Assembly (NCBI GenBank): GCA_036937835.1
Contig: CM072866.1
Location: 13,648,001 to 13,712,000, forward strand
DNA from: Pampus argenteus
Lineage: Eukaryota > Chordata > Actinopteri > Scombriformes > Stromateidae
Length of the DNA stretch: 64,000 nt
Reading direction: 5' to 3'
Part shown: positions 13,493-27,600 of the stretch, piece after piece
Numbering within the stretch: the stretch's first letter is position 1
How the letters are laid out: each line of letters opens with the position of its first letter
Made by a program: the position numbers and the translations under genes
Notes under the pieces: generated by a model
Databases searched by the model: none
What the model saw: only the letters and a program-made list of their open reading frames with translations
What the model was told of the DNA's origin: nothing

Positions 13493-16319
13493 TATGTACA
13501 TATGTCTTTCTGTGTGTACATGGGTCTTTCTCTGTGCCTGTATATGTGATTAAAATTCTGTTGACTCTGGTGAGCTGGCTGTGTGAGGGCTCCTATTGAG
13601 TCAGAGCAGGTGGGCTCCTGCTACTATAGTCTTGCGAATCACTCCTTCCTCTGGATGACTTACTGGGTCAAGCTAAGGGCAGTTGACAGACAGATAGCCC
13701 ACTGTTAATGCCCACAAGAGTGAGGAGAAGTCAATGGACGATGAGACACCTTGTGTACTTGTTAGGATGTATTGAAAGGCTTTGGTTAGTGCATATGGTC
13801 AGCAGCGTTATCTGGCTGCCAATCCCATATGTCCACCTGTCCATCTATTAAAAACCACACACAATCTATTTACAATATCATATCAAATTTACAATAACTC
13901 ACAATTACCCACGCATGCAGATAGATGATGATTGCAGAGCTGCCATACAAGACAGATTCACAGCCTAACAGAGCTTTTATCACAGAATAGAAGTAACACC
14001 AATTTCATCAGATAAGATCAGATGACAGCAATAGCCAAAAGGACACGACAGGTAATACAGCATTCTTGTTGCACTGCTGCTATTTAGAATATACATATTT
14101 AAATAACAACAGAAGTATCATTGACAATAAAATTGGGCGAGAGGATTAGCTGTAGCTTTGCCAAACATGAAGCTCATAATAATTGAATGTAGTATTGTAG
14201 TTAGCTGTAGTCACCACCTGAATTTAATCTGTATGACACTGAAGTAATGGATGTTGGAGACATGTTAAACTTTCTCAGGTCCCAGAGTAAAAATCCAAAT
14301 AAAAGACTGTATCAAAGTTCAAGACCAGCCTTGTAGTAGGAAACAAAGGTTTTGATAAAGTTAGAAATTTCCAAGATGGGTGAGGCTGTGAACAATAAGA
14401 CTGCTGTCCTGGCCATGGGTCAAATAAACTTTTGTTTTGTAATGATAGCCAGACAGTCAGACAGCTCATTAACCCTGCTAGTCAGGTGACTGACTACATC
14501 TGATAGTAAGTCACTCAGTCAGGAGTGTATTTTCTGGTGATTCCTTAGATACCAGGATAGTATTGTTTAGACAGGGAACGTGTCACTGTGTGGAGGGATG
14601 AAAGAACAGATTATTTATCCTAATGGTTTGTCCTTGGTATTTCAAATTAGTAAATTCAAAGTGTTAATAAACTGACACCAAATGTCAAAAAGGTTGGCTT
14701 CCACAGCAGTAGACTATATGTTTGCACTATTACCATCAAACCTGCACCATCTGTCTAAATGCACTGACAATGAATAAATAAACATATTCTGAGTCACTAA
14801 TCACTAATACACTTCAAATATGAGAGTTGGTTGTGGAGAAATGTAATTACGTCCCAGCTGCATGCAAACATGTAAACATTAATCAACCAGGTTATTGCAG
14901 TGAATGAAAATGCATTTTTTGACTTTGTGCCTTAACCTCATTCAGTTAGTAACCGTGCGTGCATGTTACATAGTAAATGATGCAGAGAGCAGGGAGATTA
15001 GTCCATCAGGCATCTGACACAGCTGCAGATGCATCATTGACCCACAGACTCTTAATATAAGAGGGAGAGAATGAGTGAGAAATAGAGAGAAACTGCAATT
15101 ACTTTTGTTCTTGATCAGTCTCAGGTCTGAATAGGTGGGTGGAGGTTCTGAACAGAGACTTCTGATTCAAGTGTGCAGTTGTTTGAGAGGAAAAGCACTT
15201 ATGTGGTCTTTGTGGGCATGTGTGTTTTTTTTTCTTTCTGTTATCCCTCAACCCACCTGCCTTTTTATCTGTGAAGGTATACAGAATGTGTAAAAGCCTA
15301 CTCTCTGCTGCCCCCTTAAACTGTACAAGGGCTGCAATGCCAATACTGCTCATATTGGATGTACGTCCAAAACATGCAGAAATGCACATGTTGGGGCACC
15401 CTGATGACCTAAGGGTTAGAGCTACAGTCTAGACCTGCAATATTCTCAGTTTGTTTAGTTTGTTAATTTGGACCTTTGTTGCATGTTTTTCTTAATCTTT
15501 CTCTCCTCTCATATGTACACCTTTATTCATATACAGGTGCCTAACCAACAAAATCATCTTGTGTGTGTGTCTTATAATGTTATCATTTTTAAATTTAAAA
15601 ACGTTGGTCAAGTGTAAGCTTAAGTCAGATGTATGTGTATCCATGTCTCAAGTATCCAGCTATATATTTTCATCCTGGACTGTTGCCCAGTGGTGCCCAT
15701 GGCTTTTTTCCTGGCTTGCTTCCAGACTAAACTAAAGATACTCCAATCAGACTAGTCAGAGCATTAATAGTGAAAGGAGATCACATCTAATCTCTGATTT
15801 AAAAAAAAAAAAAAAAAAAGTTACATAAAGTATTGTGAGCTGTGGAGTATTATTTCAGATACCTTGGCTGACAACCAAGACGTTCCTAAATCTGGCAGGG
15901 ATTGCAGTGCTTTTTTTGTGTGTGTGTCCCCGGTGTAGAAAATACAGAGGGTTCATTGTGTCTTTTTCTGTCTGGGTGAGGAGGGGGAGCATTCATGTGT
16001 GCACAAACCACGGAGCGCGTACCTTTCCAAAAAACCCTGCCTAAGTATGTTGTAAAGAGATGAAAGTCACTGTGTTAAATAGAAATTAACCTCCTGTATC
16101 TCCCTACCACCCCTCCCTTACTTCCCTCCATCCTTCTCCTCCTCCTTTTCTGAAACATTGGTGTTTTTTCTTTTTTTTATGTTCCCTTTCTCCCCGTCAG
16201 GCTTAATGCCTGCTTACAGCTCCATTTAGGCTGCATGCGTGGAAATTGGGTAGGGAATCTTGTGGGTTTTGTGTCCTTGGAGATAACCAATGTGTGGGAG
16301 GTGACAAAGGTATTGTAAG

Positions 16320-16321
<2 letters not shown>

Positions 16322-16354
<33 letters not shown>

Positions 16355-16366
16355 CGTGTGTGCGTA
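16322..16366. repeat. (GT)n with GC interruptions
   Basis: GT array ending in GTGCGTGCGTG. Confidence 0.9.
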
Positions 16367-18211
16367 AAAGCAAGTACATGGGTTTGTGTGTGTCTATGAG
16401 AGAGTCTGCTTTAAGTGCAGGAATAGATCTCTGACAAATGGAAGCGTGGAGGGGTAGGCATCTGTCAGTGTTGTTTGAAAAGCCAGAGGAGAGTTAATCT
16501 GAGCAAGTCACTCCACCCAGTGTTTGATAGTCTCGGCGTCTCAGCTCCGCATGCATTTCTCCGTTGTGTTCTGCTTTGAGAAGTCTGCTCTGCCACTGAA
16601 CATATGAGCTCTTTGGCTTTCATTTGTGTGTGCACAACAAAGTCCATAAGTAAAATATACTCAAAGTTACACACATTGGAAGGCAGGGGTAGGACAAATA
16701 TACCTAATTAAGATAAGTTATGATGCAGTCAAGCATCATTATAAGTTCACTCTGTTGTAAAACTGAGGCAGAAGTGTTTTCTTCACAAAGAGCAGAAATG
16801 TTTGTGTTGTGTCACCATCGTTATCATGGGCTTTTGAAATATGAGGGTATTGTCTCAGGACTTACCGTGTAATTCCTGGACCTAAAGAAAGAAAGAAGAC
16901 TAAATGCATTATTCTCAATGTCTTTCTTTACTTGCCCCTTCCTCATATTCCTCTTCTCTGATATTCTGTATTTCTCTCCACCCTAAAGTGTAACTCTCTG
17001 TTTTCTCTATCCCAGTAATGATCAGCTTGGCTCTATCGTCAGCATCATCATCGTTATCATTCTGGTTCCTATATCCGCTGATAGTTCTATCAGTAATCCT
17101 CTCTAAACAATCCCTCATAGCTTGGATTCACCATTAGCCTGTCAGTAAGCCACAGTAATCACTATTAGTTATTAAGAAGCCAAAGCAGGAGGATCTGCAG
17201 CCATTAGCTCAACAAAACTAAACTGAGCAGTATGACTTTTGGCTGAGCATTGACCCCCAGCCAGCTAAAGCTAAAACTATCTGACATGGGCTTATTGATC
17301 ACACACATTTATTGGTGTGCATGACATTGAGTGCATGAATCCAACGTCAGAGAGAACTCTTAACACAGTACATCATAAACTTTTTATTGTTACGTTAACC
17401 GTACCTCCTTCCTCCTCCTCCTCCTCTCTCTCTTTTTGCCTTCTTTCTCCTATGAGAGAGACAATCAGTGAGGGCGTCAGTAGTTTCACCACAAAGCCCC
17501 CAAGTGGATTACATCACCGCCTCTGTTAACGATGCTGTCTGTCACAAGCCATCAGCATGTTGTTGACTTCATATGGTCCTCTACTCAACTTTATTTTAAT
17601 ATTGGAACTGGTTGTAACCAGTCACAACAAGCCACATGCATAACCCTTTATATGAAGACATCCTTCTCATTGACCTACATTGGATTTTGATTATTTTTGG
17701 AAAATTGCTCAAGTTTATCTTTATTTTATTCTTTGTATTTCTTTGTATTTCTTGTTTTTTTTCTGCCTTATAAAAATGTTTTTCTGTAGGTGAACATAGT
17801 CCCACACAGCACACATCTGCAGGATTGTGTAACAGGATGTGGAATTTAGTAAGCTATCTATATAAACCATGGGACATACATACTGTATTCTCATTCCTTC
17901 AGTCTGCCAGAGTTTCCCTATAGGCTGGAGGAGAAAGGGTGAGCAGGGTTGATTATATACAAAGAAAAATATATACAAAGAAGAAAGAGTGGCTATTGAT
18001 GTCCCAAATTAGTTGTAATCATAAATGTTTGCATATGATGGAAAGGAGGAGTGGAAAGAAATAAGCTTGGATGTTCTTTAGATAGGGAGAGGTTAACTTG
18101 TGAAACAGAAATAAACAGAGAAATCGAGTGAGAAGAGGAAAAGAGTAGACTAAGATCAGCAGGGATTGAGAAGGAAAGAGAAGAATTACAAGAGAATGAT
18201 AGAGAGGGGGA

Positions 18212-18256
18212 GGAGGATAATTGCAGGAAAGGGGGATTATTAGTTCGTCACTATCC
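18212..18256 (-). repeat. 45-bp element, copy 2 of an inverted pair
   Basis: Inverted partner of 1145-1189, with three mismatches over 45 bases. It is adjacent to AGTCTAGAGGCT (18259-18270), a 12-mer that recurs at 7221-7232. Confidence 0.8.
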
Positions 18257-21200
18257 CCAGTCTAGAGGCTCTCAGACCAAGGCCGTGGATAAGTGAAATC
18301 ATATGGCTGTCTCATCACAGAACAGAGAGAGAGTGTTGATGAGTGCAGACGGTTTCAGTGTAGCGGTAAACATTCATTCAACAGTGCTCGTTAAAACAGC
18401 CAACTCATTTATGCTATGGCCCATATGGCTCTGTGAGTGAGTGACTATGTGCGTGAGCGTGCATGCGTTTTTACTTCCTTCTAATACATACACTTTATCT
18501 GCAGATTTTTCCACACTTGTGTCGTGTAGTTTGTTTTTGAAATCAAGTGCAATCAAGTGGATATATAGCAGTGTGTAAAATAGCACCATACGTTAAAGTT
18601 TCCATGAAAGGGTGCAACAGTTGCCCAGTGGTGCAGAGCCAGAAGAACACCACATTGGAGCAGTAAACTTAATATCTCATTCATTAGGTATCTGATCCTT
18701 ATGACAATAATGAACTGTTGTGTACTGGTTGCTCAAAATAATCTAAAAGATTACCTACTTAAATTAATTTCTTTTCTTTTTTTTGAAATTAAGATAAATA
18801 CATTAAAAGAAAAGAAAATCCTGTTCCTCTTTAACCAGTGATGAGTGAGTTATCCATGTGCAACTATACAGCAACAAACTATGGGCTACGATATAGGAGA
18901 TTGACCCTGGTCTAGTATAGGAAGAACTTTCAGTCAAGATTAAAATAAATAATGGAACAAAACAGAAAAAAGCCTGACTACAAAACAATTAATAGATCCA
19001 CTGTGAGCTCTTGTGAAGTATTTACTTTATCACTGTCTGAAATCATCATATTCTTTACTCACTGCACTGGTCCTTGGCTATAAATCGCCAGGAGAGCTAC
19101 ACAACCAAAGATAACGCTAATGCACTTGTAAGCTCAAACCAAATCACTTAGCAGGGATATTTACAGGTTTCTTGAGAAACCCTCGCCTGAGGGAGACACT
19201 TCAAAAGCAGACAGAGCTGAATGGAGAAGAGTAATGATGTGGTTGTTAGAGATAGCATGAGGAGCCTCAGCCGTTGAGGTGATGCTTGATGCTGTATCTA
19301 TTACTCTGTTGTTTGGTTTTCTTTAACCTGTATCACCCAGGCAGGTTGACTGATTATGTGTTTTCATTTAAGGGAATGGCCTGGAGGAGTATATGCAACA
19401 CACATGAACGCTGTCCAGTACAACAACAGTCTTGTACTGTTGATTCATGTGTGAAGCAGTGAGTGCTCACTTCAAGTATAAGGCAGTCATATTATATATT
19501 TTTGTTATGCCTTTTAAAAGACTAAAACCAATAATGAATTGATCCTGGCAGGCTATGTAGCCAAAAACCTCATATAGCTTATTTCTCTGCATCATAATCC
19601 TCCTTGTTGTCTAAAAACGATTTAAAAAAAGCATCAATAAGCCATATCATTGCACTGGGTGACATGTGAATTCATCACCATGACCATGGGCACTGTTGAA
19701 GTTTATTTTAGTTTATTAAATCCCACAGACATTGCCCTGTGGCCGTAAATACTCACTGGAGCACCAAATGTTGCCAAGCTATTTTAGGAAATAACTTAGC
19801 CTTAAAAAAAACATTTTAAAAAAGACATATACCTTCATAAGGACTGAATGAGCTTGAGTGCCACAGGATAGGGAAGTTGTAAAGTATTGAAAGACAGACT
19901 AACAGAGTTTTGGTTGACAGTTAAAAAAGTACAGAATAATGACATAATTATCATTTGAGGTAAGGTTGCCGTTGTGTTAGTTTCTCCCCACTTGCACCAA
20001 AACAATTGTCTAAAGAAAAGTGGAAAACAGAAAACTACATCTGGGAAACAGTATTTTACAGTACAGCCAAAGTTTGTGTTTTTTACTTTTGTACCTGAAA
20101 TGAGACAAAATCGAAAGATGTGTCAAGGCATCAATTATTACAAATGACCCTCTGTAAATTTACTGTAACCCTCCTCTTAATTGGCCAATTTCCCCAAATA
20201 ACAGCTACTGAAAGTTTTATAGCAGCCCACCCTGCTCACACCAAAACCTCAACATTTTGCCCAGGAAAACTGCCGTACTGGCATCAATCTGGTAACATTT
20301 CTACATTACAGTCACAAGACCTTCAAGGCCTCTGGTCATCTCACACCCTTTCTCTGTCTGTCTCTCTCTTTGGTCTGTCCTCAGCCAACCCTGTACAGCT
20401 TTATGTGTGGGTTTGTTGGTTTTGGGAGCTGCTTTGCTCAACATCAATCCAGACCAGACAAGTGAAATGGCTTAAAACTGACTGAAATCCTCCCAAAGCT
20501 GATAGTACGGACTTATGTGTTGTGCTTATGTGTTCAGCGGGATCTAGAGAGAATTAGAAACAGAGAGAGAGAGGAGGGTGTCCTACTGTAGATTTAAATA
20601 GACATTACCATAAAAGAATCAATCTTTTAAACAACAAAACATATCACAGAAAGGACAAAATATCACAGAGTAGAATCACACTGCTGTAGAAAAGAGGAAA
20701 AGTATAGGACAGAGTAATATAGGGTTGTAGTGGTAGTAAGAAATGAAAAGCACATTTTCATTATTTCATTCCGTCACACTGACATGCCATTCTCTCTCTC
20801 TTTCCCGTTCCCTCCATCTATCTCCATGCTCTAACTCCCCTGTATGTTTATTTTCTTCCTTTCCAACTTCCCTCACTCAACCATCCATCTCTCTTTCCTC
20901 CCCTCCCTCCCTCTCTATCAATTAGCTCATGTAAACTTTTCTTTCCCTCATTGTTTTTCCAGGGAAAAGTGCCTCTGCTTTTGATTAAGCCCTGGGCCCC
21001 CACTTTAATACCGTAACCCTCCTCCCCAACAGACACACACAGTACCAACATCATACATCATATCTAGCTTTGCTGTTGAGCAGTGGAGTGGTTTGGCTTT
21101 TGCAACCAGATACTGATTGACTGCTTATGAGTCTCTCTAAGAACTAGCCACCTCAGATGTGCTATGATATGTTTGTTTGTGCCTGTCCGAAATGTATACA

Positions 21201-21424
21201 CTTGGAGATGAAGGAATGGCCAGTTATTAGTGTACAAATATACATCTACACACTGAGACACACACACAGGTGCTGGTACGGGAGGTGGACGGCAGTGACA
21301 CCTGTTTGCCAGCTGCTTGTTGTCCCTTTGGGGGTTTCAGCCGTCTGACTGACAGGTGAGGAGGCCTGTGGCTGAGAGCCACAACACAGCTGGCCTAACC
21401 CTGATGCCGAGGAGGGACCGGAAT

Positions 21425-21426
<2 letters not shown>

Positions 21427-21455
<29 letters not shown>
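21427..21455. repeat. (GT)n microsatellite
   Basis: About 14 GT units. Confidence 0.9.
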
Positions 21456-21458
<3 letters not shown>

Positions 21459-21659
21459 GAAGTTGCCTTGTTACCCCCCACCTCCACATTTCTTTTTATT
21501 TTGAATAAGTAGGGGCTGTTGTTGGGGTGGAGTTGACTAAGGATTATGAACAGGTGGAATTGACAGCATGCATGGCCCTCATTTCCTCTGTGCTTTGTCT
21601 CTGTCCTTTTTCTATTTTTTTACTTTTTGTAATTTTCTGATTCTCTCATAAGGCACTGC

Positions 21660-21860
21660 TCTTTGTCATTCATCTTCCTCCCCTCACTCAAACTCCACTC
21701 TTCCTAATTTCCTTTCTCCTTCATTTCACCACTTTTGTTCTCACCACTTTCTCTTCTTCCTCTCTTTCCCTCCCTCCCTCCCTCTTTCCTCTCACTCCTG
21801 CTCTCCTTCCTTCCCTTGTTGCCTATCTTTCTCCGGTTCCCTCCATCTCCCCTTTTCCAC
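21660..21860. repeat. Pyrimidine-rich tract
   Basis: About 200 bases dominated by C and T on the plus strand, in imperfect CTTC, CCCT and TTCC units, just before the (CT)n array. Confidence 0.8.
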
Positions 21861-21994
21861 ATAAAGCTGTTTTTCATAGAAGCCCATGCAGCCTGGAATA
21901 GCATTCCCCCGGGCGCTGCAGGGTGAAACACTAGACTTTTCTGAGACCCAGCCAAACAGATGCTGGCTCTTGGAGTCCCACCAGAAATAAGCCG

Positions 21995-22076
<82 letters not shown>

Positions 22077-22077
22077 C
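21995..22077. repeat. (CT)n microsatellite, about 75 bases
   Basis: CT array with one T interruption at about 22015, then CACACAC. Mirror-symmetric polypyrimidine able in principle to form H-DNA. Confidence 0.95.
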
Positions 22078-22606
22078 TTTCGTGCATTTTGTTCCTTCTC
22101 TATTTTTTCTGTCCCTGGTTTGCCTTCTCTCTTCCTCGTCTCTCATTCTCCTGACACTTTCTCACACTCTTCTCTTGTCTGTCTCTTTCCCCTCCTCACT
22201 GTCAAGGGCTACATCTTAGTGTCCTAATCTCTTTTCAGAGTGTCGTCCAAGCAGACTGGTGTCTGGCCTCGAATGTCTGCTCTGTCAAACTTCCTCCTTC
22301 AAATTCCCTTTGTCAGGTGCCTGTTGCTTTGTTCCTCCACTTTTGAGCAAGGGGCCTATCTTGGAAGCATGGAAGACAATGAAAAATTTAAATGTTATTC
22401 TGGCAGAACTTGTTCGCTTGCCCTTCTTCTCTTATTCACCCTCCCCCTATAGCTCATTCCTCTACTTCTTTTTCTCTCTGCCTTTCTTGCTTGCTCAGTC
22501 TTTAAATTTGCTTGAAACCCAGGGACCCTGTCTGTTACGTAAATGGGTTAAACACAGACACACATGTGCTCACATACTGTATGCACACACAAACCCTCTT
22601 TTAACC

Positions 22607-22610
22607 GCAC

Positions 22611-22643
<33 letters not shown>
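22607..22643. repeat. (CA)n microsatellite
   Basis: CA array with a CG interruption. Confidence 0.9.
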
Positions 22644-23288
22644 GTGCTATAGGGCCAAACTTGGCTTTGCAGCTTTTGGCAGGCGTTCAACTCTCTCCTG
22701 GTCTCCACTATCGCTCACTAGCTGATGCAGTGTTTACATGAGCTGCCAGTCACAACCAAATCAAAAGCTTTTCCCTCTGAGCTAAGAACAGTTGGGGGCC
22801 GGGGAGGTATGCTAAGGGGGAGTTAATACTGATTTGACTGTAGCCATTTTGGGGGGTTGAATGTAGCCATTTGTATACGTGCTTCTGCTCTGCATCTACT
22901 CGACCTCGGTAAAGTGAGGTCTATTAAACAGGTCCTCTTTAACATGGGGCTGCATAATGACTCTTGACACATTTGAAAATACTCTGTGCTGAGTGCAGGT
23001 TTTTTTCATAGTCAAAATATTGTATAGTAAAAAAATGTGGTTATTTTTCAATGACTCCAGCAATGATTTTAGAAGCTAATTGTTACTTATTGCATTATCT
23101 TGATTCTTATACATCTGGTCTCCACAAAACAGCCATTCTTTTACACTCAGAATGAACCCTGTGAGCCCTAGGGTACCTAAGCCTGTTATAAGGTTATGTA
23201 ACATATTATGGTGGCTGCACCAGGCATTACATCACTGGTTAGATTACAGAAGATCAGGTCTGCTCACACACAACCTCTGCCCCAGTAT

Positions 23289-23289
<1 letters not shown>

Positions 23290-23323
<34 letters not shown>
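23290..23323. repeat. (CA)n microsatellite
   Basis: About 16 CA units. Confidence 0.95.
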
Positions 23324-23324
<1 letters not shown>

Positions 23325-23967
23325 TACCATCTGTTTTATATGTCTTTATAGGGTGGATAAAAGCTCATATGTCTGTTTAATGTGTTCTTCTCATTAGTTG
23401 AAGAGAATAATAAACTGTGGTATTAATGTTATATTCATGTGTATTAATCTAAAATAAGAATCAAGTGTTTTTATGTGGAGGCTCTACCTTCATATTTTGG
23501 CAAGCTGTAGATGTTGGGTGGCACTACATTTAATTGATTAGACTTATAGGCTGAAGCTCAGCAAAGCACTATTAATATGGATTAACTATACAGCACATTG
23601 AAATACCATGGTCCAGTGGCTATGTGTAGCCGGGGCCGAGTACAGGGATGATGTGTGGGGTGATTGTGGTAAAGAGGTGAATTAGATTTTAGAATTAGAA
23701 TTAGTGTACAGACGTTAAGCAGGATGGGCTTACAGGCTAAGTGCTTGGAAGTGGTGGGGGATGTGATCCTTATATAAACACATGCAAAACAAATACAAAC
23801 AACATACATAAGCATACAAAAAACAAATACACATGCAAAAACACATACACACAGTAAGACTAACAGATAAATTAATGCCTATCTGACTGGAAAGAGTGAC
23901 GTGCAGTTTGACAGAGAGAGAAAAAGAAAGAAATGGCTGAAGAGGGCCAACCAATGAGGAGGACAGA

Positions 23968-23969
<2 letters not shown>

Positions 23970-24033
<64 letters not shown>
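23970..24033. repeat. (CT)n microsatellite
   Basis: About 32 uninterrupted CT units, then TTTTACACACACAC. Confidence 0.95.
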
Positions 24034-24038
<5 letters not shown>

Positions 24039-24345
24039 ACACACACACCCACAAATGTTGAGTGTGTGGTGTCTTAGTGACTTGTGCTCTGTGGGTACAC
24101 ACATGCTTTGTCTGTGATCCAAACTCTAAAAAGACTGTAGGGCTCTGTTGTCTGGCAGAAGCCTGGGAGTCACCTGCTGTTCTCTGCCCAGACTGAATGC
24201 TCTTTTCTGGGGGAAAGAGACCAAAGATGGCAAAAGTTTATATGAAGAAAGTATGTGTATGTGTACCTAAACAGTACATTGGCCAATCACAAAAACAAAT
24301 TGAAGGTGTGTTTTATCTTCTCTCTTTCTCACTTACTCAATTACT

Positions 24346-24370
24346 TACACACACACACACACACACACAC
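24346..24370. repeat. (CA)n microsatellite
   Basis: About 12 CA units preceded by CTTACTCAATTACTTA. Confidence 0.9.
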
Positions 24371-24585
24371 GTTGACCCTATATGGCAGCAACGCAGCTCC
24401 CCGGTGAGTGCCTATACACCCAGACAGATGGTGGTCTGCTTTACTGTACATTGACATCCTGATTGGTTTATCTACTTGTCTGTATCGGTGCCATCACTTG
24501 TTTGTTTGTACTCCAAGCTGTTCGGAGATATTCTAGCTAGAAGGGTTACCACCATCACCATTTGTTGGATTAGCTCACTGATATT

Positions 24586-24588
<3 letters not shown>

Positions 24589-24632
<44 letters not shown>
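24589..24632. repeat. (TA)n microsatellite
   Basis: 22 TA units, perfectly self-complementary. Confidence 0.95.
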
Positions 24633-24635
<3 letters not shown>

Positions 24636-27600
24636 TCTATTGACTAACCCTGTTTTTAATTGTATTTGTGCATGAGTAATGTGCTAATGTTGAGTTTCCT
24701 AGTTGACTGAATCCTCCAGACAGCTTTCCATTTATGGGTCACAGCTTCACCTGTTCCATTAGTTTTATATCCATCTGGCCCTCAGATGCATCAAAGATTA
24801 TATTCACAGAGACACACACAAGCTCATCCTCACAGGTTCACCCTGTGGTGATACTGACTACTGGGTTGACTTCAGGCTGGCCGTCGCGCCTGGCTCCAGC
24901 TCCCTCACATGACCTCACCCTCTGCCCCTCACCACTCTCTCCATCTGCCCGCACCAGTCCACACAATGGACAAAGACTGTCTCAAGAATGTATGTGTCTC
25001 CGTGTGTGAGTATGTTGTTTATGTAAAAGTGTGCAAATGTTACAAAATGTCATGTCACATCTTTTTGAGTGCTCTTTTGCTTCATCTGTGGAGTGTGTTT
25101 TTGTGTGTTTGAAGTGTGTACATCATGAGACAGACTTGATAAGAGAAGCTCAGCTCCTGAGACCTGGCACTTAAGGGCACAAGTTCACAGTCTGCCACAT
25201 CTACCATTTCCCTGCCAAGCCCTCTCCTCTCCCCGACCCCCCCTCCCACATTCTTCCGACATGTTCTTGAATCCTCAGTCTGCGTAGCAACACTCAAACA
25301 CACTCACAGACATGATGCCACACAAACACCAACCCGACTGCATATTGACATGCAACAAAATGAGTGTACATCAACCATTATCAGCCTCGTCAAACTTGGC
25401 TTTCATTGGTTCATACAATCTGACTTTGTGGCCGTGATTGATTGTGGCCGTGTACACATAAACACACACTAGCACACTGTTTTCTCTGCTTCCTGCGTTG
25501 CACTGTCTGGCTGGCATCATCTCCAACTACAGTGCCAAAGGGTCAAAGGTGACCACTGCTTGGCAGCACTCGCTCCATGTCCTTCCGCTCCTCTGTGGCT
25601 ATGTGTGTGTGTTGTCAATGTGACAGCGTGACCTCTTTGATCAAGTTTGCTCTCTTGGAGTTTTCCTCCATATATATATATAGTATGATATACACAGCCT
25701 TTATATTCTATTCACTCTCCCCTCTACTTGCCAAAACTTCCTTTCCTGCTAGCATCCCTGCACCTCCTTTTCTTTTGATTTACTCCACCCCCCACACCCG
25801 CAACCCACTACTTTCAGCCTCCCACCCTCCCTCTGTTATTTTGGCACATATTGACAGGATTGAGTCACTTGGATTGTTCATACTTCCCAGTGAGACACAT
25901 ATTGTGTCAGTGTCCGGTCCGCTGAGTGCTGCACTGTATGTGTGCAACCCAGCGGGGAGCAACAGTGTCTAGTACCTACTGTATATAACTGCCTGTGTCA
26001 TTGTGAAACTCATTAAGCTCAATAGCTAGATATTTCTTAATATTGTGGTTTATATGTTTACACTTTATTGAAATTTCACTGTTCCATTTTTTCAAAATAT
26101 GACTTCATTCATATTATATTAAAATGTGTTTTTTTTTTCTTTTAAGAGAAAATTATTTTCATTCCCAACAAAGTCATCATTATTTTCAAATGCATTCAAA
26201 TGGATGGAATCTCTCTTGTATTTTCATCATGGCATTTCTCAAGAGCAAAGAACTTAAGAGTTCCTCTGTAATTGGGTCTCTTACTTTTGAGTGCGGCACA
26301 TTCACCCAACTGACTTATTGATGTATTGTTATGTTCATAGAGTGGCACATTTGCTGCAAATTTTCATTGAAGTGTTCCTCGGGAGAGAAAGACTTGGCTG
26401 CAGGAAGAATGTTTGTTATCATTGTTATCTCAGCGGTGCTTTTGGAGGAGTTGGCAACCTTGCTTAGTATCACTTTGTGGGTTGTGTGTGCATGTGTGTC
26501 TGTGTTGAGGATGTTTTCTCACTCTTATCGACTTGTCCTTGGCTGTGCGAGTGCACCAGCGCTCTATTAGTGTAATTCACTTTCTTTTATGTATCTTGTA
26601 AAGAATTGCAAAGAGCTTAGGAGACAAAAATGTGGAAAAAGTACCTTAGTAGAGACTAATAACCAAACAAATATACTGTATTCAAAGAGAAGGAAGTGGG
26701 CAGAGAGCAGGTGGTAAAAGTTGTTTTAAGAAACTGTATCCAATAAATTAATACAGATAAAGAAAAAAAATATGAAATCAAATACAGTGAGTGAGAGGAA
26801 AAGAGTGAAGGAAGACACTTCCAATGCTAGAACATGGGACAGGCTTACCTTAAAGCACCCCTCTGCTGGCCAGACAGGAAGTGTATGTAACAGCCTCAGT
26901 ACAAAGACCCACAGTGTGTATCTGGGCCAGCAGGAAGAGGGACCAAGGGAGGAGAAATCCAAGTCTCAACACAGGCCTTCCCTCACTCGCCAGCTCTGTA
27001 CTGCACTTTCTCTGCAACCTTTGCAGCTTTCTTTTTGCAAAGCTGTACTCAAATCCTCTGCGTCGAACAGGTTTATTTTTCTCCCATTTTCCTGAGCACT
27101 TGTCTGTCCTTTATCTTTTTCCAGCTATACTCCCCATGACTCTCTCCTGTATTTCTCTCAAGTTTGTGAGAGTTCAACTGTAGTAGATAGTGATCCGATT
27201 TATCTGAATTAAGCAATTCTGCAAATGTTAACCTATAGTTTTTCTTTGTTTCTCACAATCTGCTGTCCTCTGCACACTTTCTTAGACTCTCTTACTTTCC
27301 TTTCTGCTTTCTTCCTCAAAGTTTCCTCTTCTTTTATTGCTGTTCTCTTCTGCCGCAAATATGCATTATGTCAGAGTGCTATGTATTTTTCTTCATTACT
27401 TGCAATTTGTTTGTTTTCTTGAAAATCTACATTCCCTAGGCTCATGCATCTTTCTTTCTCTGTACTTTCTCTGGTAGGTTTGCCTCTTTGTCCAACAGCT
27501 CAGCTCCCAATGTTGCAGAGTGGAAAGCATTTTGATTTGAAACACTTTCTTTGAACACGATAATGTGCACGTTACAGTATGTGTTGGATCTTGCTATCTA

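Noticed and set aside
15395..15430. Possible tRNA-derived SINE head (GATGACCTAAGGGTTAGAG)
   Set aside because: It resembles a tRNA-like A box region only loosely, and no B box follows at the right distance.
22259..22741. 160-codon open frame on the plus strand
   Set aside because: Its end is a His-Thr run from the CA repeat, and the rest has no recognisable domain or exon boundaries.
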